DNA of 64,000 nucleotides from contig CAYNGD010000002.1 of the NCBI GenBank assembly GCA_964396965.1, positions 1 to 64,000 on the forward strand, written 5' to 3'. This document shows, in pieces, positions 17,313 through 26,230 of this stretch; position 1 is the first letter of the stretch, and every line of letters begins with the position of its first letter. A program made the translations under genes and the position numbers. Under the pieces are notes generated by a model. It saw only the letters and a list, made by a program, of their open reading frames with translations. It made no database searches and was not told the DNA's origin. Origin of the DNA: JABMRW01 sp964396965 (GTDB lineage: Bacteria > Chloroflexota > Dehalococcoidia > Dehalococcoidales > BS750m-G39).

Positions 17313-19018
17313 CCAGAATCCTGCTGATGGGCAACCCCAACGTGGGCAAGAGCGCCCTCTTCTCCCGGCTCACCGGCGTCCAGGTGATTGTCTCTAACTA
17401 CCCCGGCACCACCATCAGCTTCACCAGGGGGTACATGAAGCTGGGAGGGGAGAAGGTCGAGGTCATCGACGTCCCCGGCACCTACACCCTGGAGCCGACC
17501 TCGGAGGCCGAGGAGATTGCCCTCCGCCTGCTTGATAGCGGCGATATCATCATCAACGTGGCCAACGCCATCAACCTGGAGAGGAACCTCTACCTGACCC
17601 TACAGCTGCTGGAGAGGGGCATCCCGATGGTGATGGCCCTAAATCTCTGGGACGACACCAAGCACCGCGGCGTCGAAATTGACCTGGCCGAACTGAGGCA
17701 GCTTTTGGGGGTGCCGGTCATCCCCACCGTAGCCGTAACCGGGCAGGGGATAAAGGAGCTGGTGGAGGCTATCCCCAGCGCCGTAGCCCCCCACCGGCCA
17801 CCCGACAGCCGCGATGAGCGCTGGGCGGCCATCGGCCAGATTATCGAGCAGGTCCAGCACATCAGCCACCGCCACCACACCTGGCGGGAGCGCCTGGCCG
17901 ATGCCAGCGTCAAGCCCCTGAGCGGAGGCATCATGGCCGTGGCCATCCTCTTCGCCGCCTTCTTCATCGTCCGCTTCATCGGTGAGGGCCTGATTAACTA
18001 TATCCTCGACCCCCTGTTCAATACCCTGTGGGCGCCGGTAATACTAAAGCTGAGCCAGCTCTTGGGAGGCGGTGGCTTCCTCCACGATATGCTCGTCGGC
18101 AAGATAATCAGCGGCCAACTCAACTTTCTGGAGTCCTTCGGCCTGCTCACCAGCGGGCTCTACGTCCCCCTGGGAGTGGTCCTCCCCTACGTCGTCTCCT
18201 TCTACCTGGTGCTGGGCATACTGGAGGACACCGGCTACCTACCGCGGCTGGCGGTCCTGATGGATACCATCCTGCACCGCCTGGGCCTGCACGGCTACGC
18301 CATTGTCCCCAACCTGCTGGGGCTGGGCTGTAACGTGCCGGCGATACTCTCCACCCGCATCCTGGAGAGCAAGAGGGAGCGCTTCATCGCCGCCACCCTG
18401 ATATCCATCGCCGTGCCCTGCTCCGCCCTTCAGGCGATGATTTTCGGCCTGGTCGGGGCGCGGGGGCTGCAGTATGTGGCCATCGTCTACGGCACGCTGT
18501 TTATTGCCTGGATTCTGCTGGGCCTCATCCTCCACCGTATCGTAAAGGGCTTCAGCCCTGAGCTGCTCATCGAGATACCCCCCTACCGCCTCCCCCCCTG
18601 GCGGATGGTATTCCGCAAGCTGTGGCTGCGGATCTACGGCTTCCTGGCCGAGGCCATCCCCATCATCCTGGGGGCTATCCTGGTGGTCAATGTCCTCTAT
18701 ATCCTGGGGGTCTTCAACGCCATTGCCAATTTCACCGCGCCGGTGGTCACCGGCCTGCTGGGATTGCCCAGGGAAGCGGTCACGGCGCTGGTCATCGGCT
18801 TTCTGCGCAAGGATGTGGCCCTGGGGATGCTGGCCCCGCTGGCGCTGACCTCGGGACAGCTGGTGGTCGGCAGTGTGGTGCTGGCTATGCTCTTCCCCTG
18901 CATCGCCACCTTCGTCGTCATGTTCCGGGAGCTGGGACCGGTAGATATGCTCAAAGCGGTCGGGGTGATGATTGTCGCCGCCCTGGCTACCGGGGCTATA
19001 CTGAACCTGATACTATGA
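17309..19018 (+). CDS. feoB: Ferrous iron transporter FeoB
   Basis: A 569-residue inner-membrane Fe(II) transporter. The N-terminal G domain has G1 GNPNVGKS (8-15), a TT switch in PGTTISFTRG, G3 DVPGTY and an NLWD G4 segment. The membrane part holds two Gate regions (GLGCNVPAI and a second LRKDVALGML) and the nucleoside-recognition-like helices. It is shorter than E. coli FeoB (773), mainly by reduced linker regions and C-terminus. It ends within the 3' end of a convergent small regulator gene. Confidence 0.95.
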   Translation: MTRILLMGNPNVGKSALFSRLTGVQVIVSNYPGTTISFTRGYMKLGGEKVEVIDVPGTYTLEPTSEAEEIALRLLDSGDIIINVANAINLERNLYLTLQLLERGIPMVMALNLWDDTKHRGVEIDLAELRQLLGVPVIPTVAVTGQGIKELVEAIPSAVAPHRPPDSRDERWAAIGQIIEQVQHISHRHHTWRERLADASVKPLSGGIMAVAILFAAFFIVRFIGEGLINYILDPLFNTLWAPVILKLSQLLGGGGFLHDMLVGKIISGQLNFLESFGLLTSGLYVPLGVVLPYVVSFYLVLGILEDTGYLPRLAVLMDTILHRLGLHGYAIVPNLLGLGCNVPAILSTRILESKRERFIAATLISIAVPCSALQAMIFGLVGARGLQYVAIVYGTLFIAWILLGLILHRIVKGFSPELLIEIPPYRLPPWRMVFRKLWLRIYGFLAEAIPIILGAILVVNVLYILGVFNAIANFTAPVVTGLLGLPREAVTALVIGFLRKDVALGMLAPLALTSGQLVVGSVVLAMLFPCIATFVVMFRELGPVDMLKAVGVMIVAALATGAILNLIL

Positions 19019-19267
19019 TTCCTGGCCGTTGTCAGCCGGCCGGCCGTCGCCGCGATTGGCGTTGAGCTTGGCCAGGAAGTCGAGGATTTCCTGCCGCCGG
19101 AAGCGCCGGTCGCCCCGCGGGGTAATGCGGTAGGCCCTTATCAGCCCCTGGTTACTCCAGCGCCTCAGGGTATTGGGGTGAATATGGAGGAGCCGGGCTA
19201 CTTCCTGGACCGTCAGCATATTGCCCATCCCTTCTTCATCTACCAAATCTTTAACCATGTTGACCAT
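19013..19267 (-). CDS. MerR/BldC-like helix-turn-helix DNA-binding protein
   Basis: An 84-residue protein with one excisionase/BldC-type winged helix: LTVQEVARLLHIHPNTLRRW, then SNQGLIRAYRITPRGDRRFR. The C-terminal tail is hydrophilic. The 3' end overlaps feoB by six bases. A perfect inverted repeat (19293-19308) lies just upstream and may be its operator or control the divergent histidine kinase gene. The same RRWSNxG motif is found in the regulator at 29046-29396, so the two are paralogues. Confidence 0.85.
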   Translation of the reverse strand: MVNMVKDLVDEEGMGNMLTVQEVARLLHIHPNTLRRWSNQGLIRAYRITPRGDRRFRRQEILDFLAKLNANRGDGRPADNGQES

Positions 19268-19292
19268 TTGTCCCCCATCTACTCTCCACTTA

Positions 19293-19308
19293 TACTATCC
19301 TGATAGTA
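19293..19308. promoter_or_regulatory. Inverted repeat between divergent regulator genes
   Basis: TACTATCCTGATAGTA is a 7+2+7 perfect dyad located 25 bases upstream of the BldC-like gene and 135 bases upstream of the histidine kinase gene. It may be an operator for either. Confidence 0.4.
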
Positions 19309-19441
19309 ACTTACCTAGCTTTAGCCTGCAATCACCCAAAGGTACCTATGGCCCATCAGATAGTCATGGGAAAGAAGTCCTAGATTGGTAAGAAAGGTTA
19401 AGTTAGGTGCTTGACTTTAGCCACGCCGCGAACTACTATTA

Positions 19442-20683
19442 TTGGTGTTCGTCAAAAGGCCGATTGAAGAACTACCACCGGAGCGAAAGGTGAACCACCA
19501 CCGAGACCAGATACTCAGCCGATGGCAGGGCCGTATCAGCATTGTCCCCTCCGCCTACCGCTGGCTGGCTTTGGGCATAGCCAGCGCCCAGATATTACTC
19601 TTTCCCTCGGACTATTACTCGCTGACGCCGCCCGTCTACCTGATTATCGCCGTGGGTGCATATACCCTGCTCAAGACGCTGCGCCCCCTCCGCTGGCAGG
19701 CAAAGAACAGCACCACCCTGGTCCTGCTCAGCCTGGACCTGCTGGTCTGCTTCTTCCTAGTGCTGACCACCGCCGGGCTCTACAGCCCCTTCCTCCTCTA
19801 CACCCTGGCCCCGGTGCTGATGTCGGCGCTGCTTTTAGACCGCAGCGTAACCTTCACCATCACCGCCATATCGGGGGCTTACGTCATCGGCGCCCACCTG
19901 TTCAACCCGTTCTTCACCACCGAGCTCTTCCTCCCCGAGCTGAGCTACTACCTGGCCTATATTATCGCCGTTTCCCTGGCGGCGGCCCTGCCCTACCTCA
20001 TTAACGTCAACCTGAGGCAGCGCCTCCAGTACGAGGACGTAATCCAGGAGCGGCAGCGATTATCCCGCGAAATCCACGACGGCCTGGCCCAGACCCTCTC
20101 CGCCCTGCGCTGGCAGGCCCAGCTCCTCACCCGCCGCCTGCGGGCAATGGGCATCGAGCTGGAGGAGATAAAGCAGCTGGAGACGCTCACCGAGAAGGCG
20201 CGGCTGGATACCAGGGAGTCGATTGAGTTTCTGCGCAGCTATAACGGCGGCGGCTTTATCCCTAACCTCAGGGACTACCTGAAGCAGCTGGGCCGGGAGA
20301 GCAATCTTATCTTCCGCCTCGATAGCGAGGACGATAAGCTCCGGCTGGGGGCGCCGGCGGAACTGGAGCTGATGCACATCTGCCAGGAAGCCATAAGCAA
20401 CACCAGCAAGCACGCCGCCGGGGCTCTCCACGTGGATATCAGGGTCAGGTCGGTGGACAACCACTTCGAGGTAAAGATTGCCGACGACGGCTGCGGCTTT
20501 GACGCCATGGCCTACTACCAGGGCGGCATGCAGCCCGAAGGTCACGGCCTGTCGGTGATGCGGGAGAGGGCGGAGTCCATCGGCGGCAAGCTGAGGGTAA
20601 TCAGTATGCCGGGCCGGGGTACCGAGGTGCAGGTCGAGGTACCGGCCAACCAGCCGGGGAGGTGGCCATGGTTGATGCGATAA
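19442..20683 (+). CDS. NarL-type sensor histidine kinase
   Basis: A 413-residue membrane kinase. Five or six hydrophobic segments lie at about 35-190, without a large extracytoplasmic domain. The HisKA_3 dimerisation helix has the phosphoacceptor in LSREIHDGLAQTLSALRW, followed by the ATPase domain with an N-box (CQEAISNTSKHA), DDGCGFD and GHGLSVMRERAESIGG. The stop overlaps the response regulator gene, so they form an operon pair. The start is TTG or the GTG one codon on. The signal is unknown. Confidence 0.9.
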   Translation: MVFVKRPIEELPPERKVNHHRDQILSRWQGRISIVPSAYRWLALGIASAQILLFPSDYYSLTPPVYLIIAVGAYTLLKTLRPLRWQAKNSTTLVLLSLDLLVCFFLVLTTAGLYSPFLLYTLAPVLMSALLLDRSVTFTITAISGAYVIGAHLFNPFFTTELFLPELSYYLAYIIAVSLAAALPYLINVNLRQRLQYEDVIQERQRLSREIHDGLAQTLSALRWQAQLLTRRLRAMGIELEEIKQLETLTEKARLDTRESIEFLRSYNGGGFIPNLRDYLKQLGRESNLIFRLDSEDDKLRLGAPAELELMHICQEAISNTSKHAAGALHVDIRVRSVDNHFEVKIADDGCGFDAMAYYQGGMQPEGHGLSVMRERAESIGGKLRVISMPGRGTEVQVEVPANQPGRWPWLMR

Positions 20684-21312
20684 GGGTCCTCATTGCCGAC
20701 GACCACGCCGTGGTCCGCTCCGGGCTGGCTAACATCCTGGGGGCCGAGCCCGACATCAAGATTGTGGGCGAGGCCAGGGACGGGCTGGAGGCGATACAGA
20801 AGGCGGTGGAGCTTAAGCCGGACGTTATCCTGATGGATATCTTCATGCCCCGCTGCAGCGGCCTCGAGGCCACGGTGGCGATAAGGCAGAAACTGGACGA
20901 CGTCAAGCTGCTCATACTGACCATCTCGGACCGCGAGGAAGACCTGTTCAAGGCGCTGCGCTTCGGCGCCCAGGGCTACCTGCTCAAGAGCGCCAGCATC
21001 ACCGAGGTGGTGGAGGCGGTGAGGAAGACGGCGGCCAGCGAGGCCATGCTCTCCCCGGACATCGCCACCAAGCTCGTTGCCGAGTTCAGCAACCGCTCCA
21101 ACAAGCCCAAGCTGAGCACCAGGGAGTCCGAGATTCTGCAACTGCTAGGCGAGGGGCTGACCAACACCGAGATTGCCAACCGCCTCTTCATCGACGAGAG
21201 CACGGTGCGGACACACTTCCGCCGCATCCGGGACAAGCTGCACCTGAGGAACCGCGCCGAGGCCATCGCCTACGCCACCCGCAACCACATCCCCCGCCCG
21301 ATTAATCCTTAG
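20668..21312 (+). CDS. NarL/LuxR-family response regulator
   Basis: A 214-residue regulator with a receiver domain (IADDHAVVRSGL, phosphorylatable Asp in DVILMDIFMP, Lys in GYLLKSAS) and a C-terminal LuxR helix-turn-helix (LSTRESEILQLLGEGLTNTE followed by STVRTHFRRI). The ATG at 20668 is preceded by GGGGAGGTGG inside the kinase gene, so the genes are translationally coupled. A candidate target is the TasA-like cluster downstream, whose upstream region has a GTCACG dyad; that is an inference from location only. Confidence 0.92.
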   Translation: MVDAIRVLIADDHAVVRSGLANILGAEPDIKIVGEARDGLEAIQKAVELKPDVILMDIFMPRCSGLEATVAIRQKLDDVKLLILTISDREEDLFKALRFGAQGYLLKSASITEVVEAVRKTAASEAMLSPDIATKLVAEFSNRSNKPKLSTRESEILQLLGEGLTNTEIANRLFIDESTVRTHFRRIRDKLHLRNRAEAIAYATRNHIPRPINP

Positions 21313-21793
21313 GGGATTCTTCCACTATCTCCCGCCACCTCAAGAACCAGGGGCGCCCATTCAGCAGCCGGCCCGGGTAGCAGAAATAGACCGCCAGCGC
21401 CAGTATAAACATCACTATATCCACGTAGAGCGAGCCTATCGTTGATAGCTCGCCGCCGAAAATCTGGCCCAGCACCCCCAGGCAGGGACAGGGCTGGTAG
21501 GCCATCCCGTTGGCTATCATCCAGCCGTTGTGCAGGATGAAGGCGGCCGCCAGCAGCACCGCGACGCCGCTGGCTATCTGGGGGACGATGCCCGCCAGCA
21601 GGCACAGGCCCACCACCAGCTCCAGCCAGGGCAGCCAGCCAGCCACGAAGGCGATCAGCCTCTCGCTCAGGGGAAAGGTCTGAAGCGCGAGCAGGAAGGC
21701 GCTCTGCCCCAGCAGCTTGCCTATCCCGGCGGCGATGAAGACCACCGCCAGCGCCATGCTCGCCCCGAAGGCAATCCGGTAGCGGTAACGCAT
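21302..21793 (-). CDS. MauE/DoxX-like membrane protein
   Basis: A 163-residue membrane protein with four transmembrane helices, the pattern of the MauE/DoxX group. A CPCLG motif lies between helices 3 and 4 (QPCPCLGVLG), possibly a redox-active pair. Relatives help disulfide formation in methylamine dehydrogenase or form oxidoreductase subunits. It converges with the response regulator gene, overlapping by 11 bases, and is divergent from the fibre-like cluster. Confidence 0.8.
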   Translation of the reverse strand: MRYRYRIAFGASMALAVVFIAAGIGKLLGQSAFLLALQTFPLSERLIAFVAGWLPWLELVVGLCLLAGIVPQIASGVAVLLAAAFILHNGWMIANGMAYQPCPCLGVLGQIFGGELSTIGSLYVDIVMFILALAVYFCYPGRLLNGRPWFLRWREIVEESPKD

Positions 21794-22172
21794 ATTCTTT
21801 ACCTCTGGTTCTTTTTAGTGACTATCGGCTATATTAACCCCCGCTCCGCCCCCTGTCAATCAAATCACCTTACCAGAATTTACCAACCTCACCCCCTTTT
21901 CACCCTGTTTCTACCCCCTCTTTTTCTCTGTCACGGAAACGATGTCACGGTATCGTGACAAAAATTCATCATTTTGATTAGCTCTAATTAACCAGTAAAG
22001 GGGACATACTTTTGGGCTATCTTCACTTACAATTAGTACTAGCCTTCTAAAATGGACGGCTTATGCCCTGGTCGGTTCTCCGGGGAATGGAGGTCTCCGG
22101 CGGGGAGTGGCTCCGGAGAGGGGCGGAGAGTAAAAAGAGTAAAAATACTCTAAGGAAAGGAGAAATAAAACA
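21794..22172. other. Upstream region of the TasA-like cluster
   Basis: About 380 bases without a gene. It holds a GTCACG direct repeat and dyad (21930-21959) and a G-rich stretch of nested TCTCCGG/CCGGAG pairs at about 22075-22125, likely a structured 5' leader. The AAAGGAG ribosome-binding site of the first fibre-like gene ends the region. Confidence 0.5.
21930..21959. promoter_or_regulatory. GTCACG direct repeat and palindrome
   Basis: GTCACG at 21930-21935 recurs at 21944-21949, and the second copy forms a perfect dyad with CGTGAC at 21954-21959 (GTCACG-GTAT-CGTGAC). Position between the divergent MauE-like gene and the TasA-like cluster fits an operator. The cognate regulator is unknown. 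Confidence 0.4.
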
Positions 22173-22871
22173 ATGAAAAAGATAGGACTTCTGGCGTTAG
22201 CCATAGTTCTGGCTTTGGGCGCTCTTGGCGTGGGCTATGCCATGTGGTACCAGAGCGTCGACATCAGCGGCACCGTTCAGACCGGCACCGTCAACATCTC
22301 GGTCTCGACTCCGACCGGCACCCTGGTCTATAAAGACCTTACCCAAGGAGAAAACTACGGGAAGATATTTGTTGTACCTGGCACGGTGACAGAAATACCG
22401 GGAACGCTACCCGCTGCGGCAATAATTCCAACAAATTCGGACACCGGCCTGCTCGTTGCCGTGGCCCAGCCAGCCCCGTTCGCGGCAACTGACTGCACTA
22501 CCCCCAACGGGAGCTTAACGATAGACGTGGTCTACGCCAACCTGTTCCCGCTGTTTGACGCGGCCGGAAATTCCCAGGGTACCTATGACGCCGACTTCAC
22601 CCTGACCAACACCGGCAGCATCCCGGTGAAGGCCGAACCAGGCCTGTTTACCCCCACCAACCTCGATGGCCTGACTTATCAATATCTGACCGAGGATGCC
22701 CAGAGCAACCCAATCACTCTTGAGGGGTACCAGATTGACCCCGGCGAAAGCATCCACGTCAAGGTCTGCATAACTGTCCCGGACGAGGCAACCGCACAGA
22801 ACCTGAGCGGCAGCTTTACCAGCTCCATCGACTTCGTCCAGTGGAACGAGTACACAGCACCAGCACCATAA
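22173..22871 (+). CDS. TasA/camelysin-like secreted protein 1
   Basis: A 232-residue secreted protein. The N-terminus, MKKIGLLALAIVLALGALGV then GYAMWYQSV, is the SipW-dependent signal type, cleaved before or around the YAxW block, and SGTVQTGTVNISVST begins the beta-rich fibre domain. The C-terminus ends FVQWNEY, a motif shared with the next two genes. Homologues form biofilm fibres. First gene of a cluster with its own SipW-type peptidase. A GC hairpin follows the stop. Confidence 0.85.
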   Translation: MKKIGLLALAIVLALGALGVGYAMWYQSVDISGTVQTGTVNISVSTPTGTLVYKDLTQGENYGKIFVVPGTVTEIPGTLPAAAIIPTNSDTGLLVAVAQPAPFAATDCTTPNGSLTIDVVYANLFPLFDAAGNSQGTYDADFTLTNTGSIPVKAEPGLFTPTNLDGLTYQYLTEDAQSNPITLEGYQIDPGESIHVKVCITVPDEATAQNLSGSFTSSIDFVQWNEYTAPAP

Positions 22872-22882
22872 AGTCAGGACCG

Positions 22883-22903
22883 GCGCGGGGCTAAACCCCG
22901 CGC
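22883..22903 (+). other. Intergenic hairpin 1 with CTAAA loop
   Basis: GCGCGGGG-CTAAA-CCCCGCGC forms an 8-bp GC stem 12 bases after the first fibre-like gene, without a T-run. The same layout follows the second gene. It may stabilise mRNA or set the expression ratio. Confidence 0.6.
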
Positions 22904-22945
22904 CCCCATTCCCCCTTGATTAAGAGGGGATGAGAGGAGAAAAAC

Positions 22946-23617
22946 ATGAAAAAAATCGGACTTCTCTGTCTGGCCCTGGTCCTGGCTTTAGGCACCATGG
23001 GCGTGGGCTACTCCATGTGGTACCAGACCGTTTACATCAACGGTCAGGTTAACACCGGCAATGTCTGCGTCCAGTGGGCCAACGCCTCCAACCTGGACCC
23101 CTGTCCCTGTCCGGCGACCAGCCCTGGCATGAGCTACTACACCGGCTCTCTTGACCCGAACTTTAACGTCGCCGCCATCACCGGCGACCCGGGTGGGTGG
23201 CCCTACGCTCCTGCTGGTAATTATCCTTACTATATTACGGATAAGAACGTGGCCTGCACCAGCGTTGACGGGATTGGCACCAAAACACTGACGGTCACCA
23301 TCTACAACGGCTACCCGCTGTACTACAATGACCTGGAGGTCCATTTCATCAACTGCGGCACCATTCCGGTTAAGCTGACCAATATCCAAATCACCCCGCT
23401 TAACTTTACCAATGCCGATTCACCCTGGGACCCCACTAATGGCGGCCAAGTCTGGGTAAGTGTAACCGACGGCATCGGCACCCAGCTGGAGCCTAATGAC
23501 CAAAAAGCCGCCAGCCTCATCTTTGTAGTCCAGGAGTCGGCCGCACAGGGCCTCACCGGCACTAGTGCCTACCAGTTCACCATCACCTGGACTGTCACGC
23601 AGTGGAACGAGGCTTAA
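22946..23617 (+). CDS. TasA/camelysin-like secreted protein 2
   Basis: A 223-residue paralogue of the first protein. The signal segment is MKKIGLLCLALVLALGTMGV followed by GYSMWYQTVYINGQVNTGN; the mature part is rich in beta-strand, Asn, Thr and Pro and ends TVTQWNE. It contains several cysteines (CVQWANA, a DPCPCPA segment, FINCGT), possibly in disulfides, unlike protein 1. A good ribosome-binding site (GAGAGGAG) precedes it. Likely a minor or structural subunit of the same surface fibre. Confidence 0.83.
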   Translation: MKKIGLLCLALVLALGTMGVGYSMWYQTVYINGQVNTGNVCVQWANASNLDPCPCPATSPGMSYYTGSLDPNFNVAAITGDPGGWPYAPAGNYPYYITDKNVACTSVDGIGTKTLTVTIYNGYPLYYNDLEVHFINCGTIPVKLTNIQITPLNFTNADSPWDPTNGGQVWVSVTDGIGTQLEPNDQKAASLIFVVQESAAQGLTGTSAYQFTITWTVTQWNEA

Positions 23618-23654
23618 GGCCAGACAACTTGAGCTAGAAAGTTAAAAAGGGAGT

Positions 23655-23679
23655 GCGGGGGTGCTAAACCCACCCCCGC
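23655..23679 (+). other. Intergenic hairpin 2 with CTAAA loop
   Basis: GCGGGGGTG-CTAAACC-CACCCCCGC, a 9-bp stem with nearly the same loop as hairpin 1, at the same relative place after gene 2. Confidence 0.6.
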
Positions 23680-23784
23680 CCCCGGTTCCCCCTGCCTGGC
23701 AGGGGAAGCGAGAAAGGCTTACCAGGTCTTTCCCCCTTCCCTTGCCAAGGAGAGGCAAGGTATAAACTAAAGGAGACAATTTGG

Positions 23785-24552
23785 TTGCGCAGGAGAAGAT
23801 GGAGCGGGCTTAAGAAAATAGGGCTGCTTGCCCTGGCCCTGGTAATCGCGCTGGGGTCGCTGGGGGTGGCCTATGCCGCCTGGAACGACAAGGTTTACCT
23901 CAACACCACGGTACAGACCGGCACCGTGGACGCGGACATCTGCGGCGTCTCCTCCACCTTCGTCTATAAAGTCCCCAATGCACCCGACATCGGCTACGGG
24001 CCGGAGACGGTGGTGGACTACTATTACGGGGAAAACGAATACCACCCGCCCGCGAATAGCACGCTGGTCGCCCAGGCGACCACGGTGAATACCAGCGTCT
24101 GGAAGGACCCCGTCACCCACCAGGTCGTTGACATTGACTCGGCCACCATGAAATTTGAGGGGGTCTTCCCCGGCATTGACTTCCTGACCGATATGGAGCT
24201 GGATTACCTGGGCACCATACCCGCCAAGATTTCCATCGCCCAAATCACCCCGGTGGACGTTACCGACCCGAACTACAACCCCGATGAAGCCGCCATCCTG
24301 CAGGAGCTCTGGAACCTGGGAGAGACCAGCAACCACACCCAGGGCATCTGGCTTGACGCCCGCGTGAGCACCGACGACGGCGCGACCTGGACAGACGTCC
24401 CCGACCCGCTGGGCCTGGAGCTACAGCAGAACGACCTGCTGCACGTTACCATGCACGTGCTCCTGCCGCAGGACGCGAAATACCAGCACCTCACCCTTTA
24501 CTTCAGCGGCCTGGTTACCGTCGTCCAGTGGAACGAGTACCAAGGACCATAA
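23785..24552 (+). CDS. TasA/camelysin-like secreted protein 3
   Basis: A 255-residue paralogue. The signal segment reads LKKIGLLALALVIALGSLGV and then AYAAWNDKVYLNTTVQTGTV; the C-terminus is TVVQWNEYQGP. The mature domain is mostly beta-rich and acidic. The start is TTG at 23785 after AAAGGAG. The added arginine-rich N-terminus (MRRRRW) may assist Tat-independent export or reflect the alternative start. It is followed after four bases by protein 4, so they are co-translated. Confidence 0.82.
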   Translation: MRRRRWSGLKKIGLLALALVIALGSLGVAYAAWNDKVYLNTTVQTGTVDADICGVSSTFVYKVPNAPDIGYGPETVVDYYYGENEYHPPANSTLVAQATTVNTSVWKDPVTHQVVDIDSATMKFEGVFPGIDFLTDMELDYLGTIPAKISIAQITPVDVTDPNYNPDEAAILQELWNLGETSNHTQGIWLDARVSTDDGATWTDVPDPLGLELQQNDLLHVTMHVLLPQDAKYQHLTLYFSGLVTVVQWNEYQGP

Positions 24553-24556
24553 ACCA

Positions 24557-25114
24557 ATGAGAAGAAGAGGCCTGAGCAAAATATGGGTACTCGCCCTCGC
24601 CCTCCTGGTAGCACTGGGGGCGATGGGGGTAACCTACAGCGCCTGGACCGATGAGATATACGTCTCGGGCAGCCTCTACACGGGCGATATCAACGCCTCG
24701 CTAAGCTGCGCCGGGAGCTGCACGGAGGCATTGAACGGCGTCATTATGGATGTCCCCGATACCAGCGCTAGCTGCAGTGCCACCGTCGACCCGATGAAGC
24801 TGCAATTCTCCGTTACCAACGCCACGCCCAACGTAACCTATGCCTGCAACTTCAATGTAAACAATGAGCCTGCTGACCCCAGCAGCCCCCTCGAATCGCT
24901 GCCCTTAAAAATCGATACCATCACCCTGACGCCGCAGGATACATATACCGGGATAACGGCCACCGTTATTGGCCTGTCCCCAGGCACCCAGATAGACCCC
25001 GGACTGTCAGTCCCGGGCACGGTTAGAATCTCGGTAGCTGGCGATGCGCCCACCAACCCGCTGCAGAACCCGGTCTATACTTTGGAGGTCACCGTTAAGA
25101 GGTGGAACCAGTAA
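24557..25114 (+). CDS. TasA/camelysin-like secreted protein 4
   Basis: A 185-residue paralogue, the shortest of the set. The signal segment is LSKIWVLALALLVALGAMGV followed by TYSAWTDEIYVSGSLYTGD. It contains four cysteines in LSCAGSCTEA, SASCSAT and YACNF, probable disulfides, and ends in VTVKRWNQ in place of the usual QWNE. Likely a cap, adaptor or minor fibre subunit. Confidence 0.8.
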   Translation: MRRRGLSKIWVLALALLVALGAMGVTYSAWTDEIYVSGSLYTGDINASLSCAGSCTEALNGVIMDVPDTSASCSATVDPMKLQFSVTNATPNVTYACNFNVNNEPADPSSPLESLPLKIDTITLTPQDTYTGITATVIGLSPGTQIDPGLSVPGTVRISVAGDAPTNPLQNPVYTLEVTVKRWNQ

Positions 25115-25124
25115 GGCATAAGCT

Positions 25125-26108
25125 ATGCGTAAAACAGTGATTGTAATAATGGCCCTGGTGGTGGCCCTGGCCGCCCTGCCGGTAACCTTTGCCTGCTACA
25201 ACGGCGGGTGGCACAACTGGGGCTGGGGTCGGTACTGGCACCCCTCAACGACGGTCTACGACTGTACCACCAGCTGCCAGCTCTGCTTTACCAATGTTAA
25301 CGCCCATGACAACGAAGCCACCTTCGCCGAACCCAAAGACGTGGGGGATACCCAAGCCTCCATAATGAGCTGCGATAAGCTCCTCATCACCATCAGCAAT
25401 GCCTACCCCGGCTACCAGGGCATCGTGGACTTCTGCCTAAAGAACACCGGCAACATGGCCGCCACCATAACCGGCATTACCACCAATTACCCCGACCCCA
25501 CTTATCTCCAGATTGACCTCACCGGGGATATCCAGGTGGGAACAGTCATTCAGACCTGTCAGGCCAAGTGCGGCCAGCTGGTGATAGGCGGCCTCCCCCA
25601 GGAAAACACCCAGGACCGGAGCTTCACCTTCGAAATCACCCTGAACTACACCTGCACCTGTACCCCCTCTAACTGCGAGACCGCCTATGCCTACGGTGGT
25701 TGTTTAGCCCATTGCTTTCTTAGCAACTATCTCGGGCACAGCTTCACAAAATGGGGGTGGACCAACGGCCTGCTGAACCCCGGTATCTATACCTTCAACA
25801 TCTACGCCGGGGCCGCCCAGTGTAATATATCCAAGGGGAAGTGGGTCGGCACGCTCACCGTAAACTATAACGGCTATAACCATCAGGCGGTTATTACCTA
25901 CAATATGTTCCCCGGTTACAAGATGGACGAGACCCACCTATATGTGGGCAGCGAGCCTTGGCCCAGAGACAGTAATGGCAATTACACCGTAGCCCCCGGC
26001 CAGTACCCGTACTGGCACGACCTGAACAATGCGTCAACAGACTCTTACACGATAACCGGATTGTCTGGTAAGATTTATATCATTGCCCACGCCGTAGTCT
26101 GCTGGTAG
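25125..26108 (+). CDS. Secreted cysteine-rich protein of the fibre cluster
   Basis: A 327-residue secreted protein with a conventional signal peptide (MRKTVIVIMALVVALAALPV then TFACYNGG). The first half resembles the fibre proteins in strand pattern; the second half is aromatic and rich in glycine, with two or more cysteine pairs (CETAYAYGGCLAHC). No family recognised. It lies 11 bases after protein 4. The larger size and lack of the YAxW block suggest a different role, such as anchor or adhesin. A CCCCG-TCT-CGGGG hairpin follows the gene at 26121-26133. Confidence 0.75.
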   Translation: MRKTVIVIMALVVALAALPVTFACYNGGWHNWGWGRYWHPSTTVYDCTTSCQLCFTNVNAHDNEATFAEPKDVGDTQASIMSCDKLLITISNAYPGYQGIVDFCLKNTGNMAATITGITTNYPDPTYLQIDLTGDIQVGTVIQTCQAKCGQLVIGGLPQENTQDRSFTFEITLNYTCTCTPSNCETAYAYGGCLAHCFLSNYLGHSFTKWGWTNGLLNPGIYTFNIYAGAAQCNISKGKWVGTLTVNYNGYNHQAVITYNMFPGYKMDETHLYVGSEPWPRDSNGNYTVAPGQYPYWHDLNNASTDSYTITGLSGKIYIIAHAVVCW

Positions 26109-26230
26109 CCGGCTGGCCTAACCCCGTCTCGGGGATTTCACAACTAAATAAGAAAAGGGGAAAAAGACCGCCGAAAGGTGATAGCTTAAGTTATCTTTGG
26201 TAAGGTTGGGGCAGTTGTCCCGGAGGGGAA

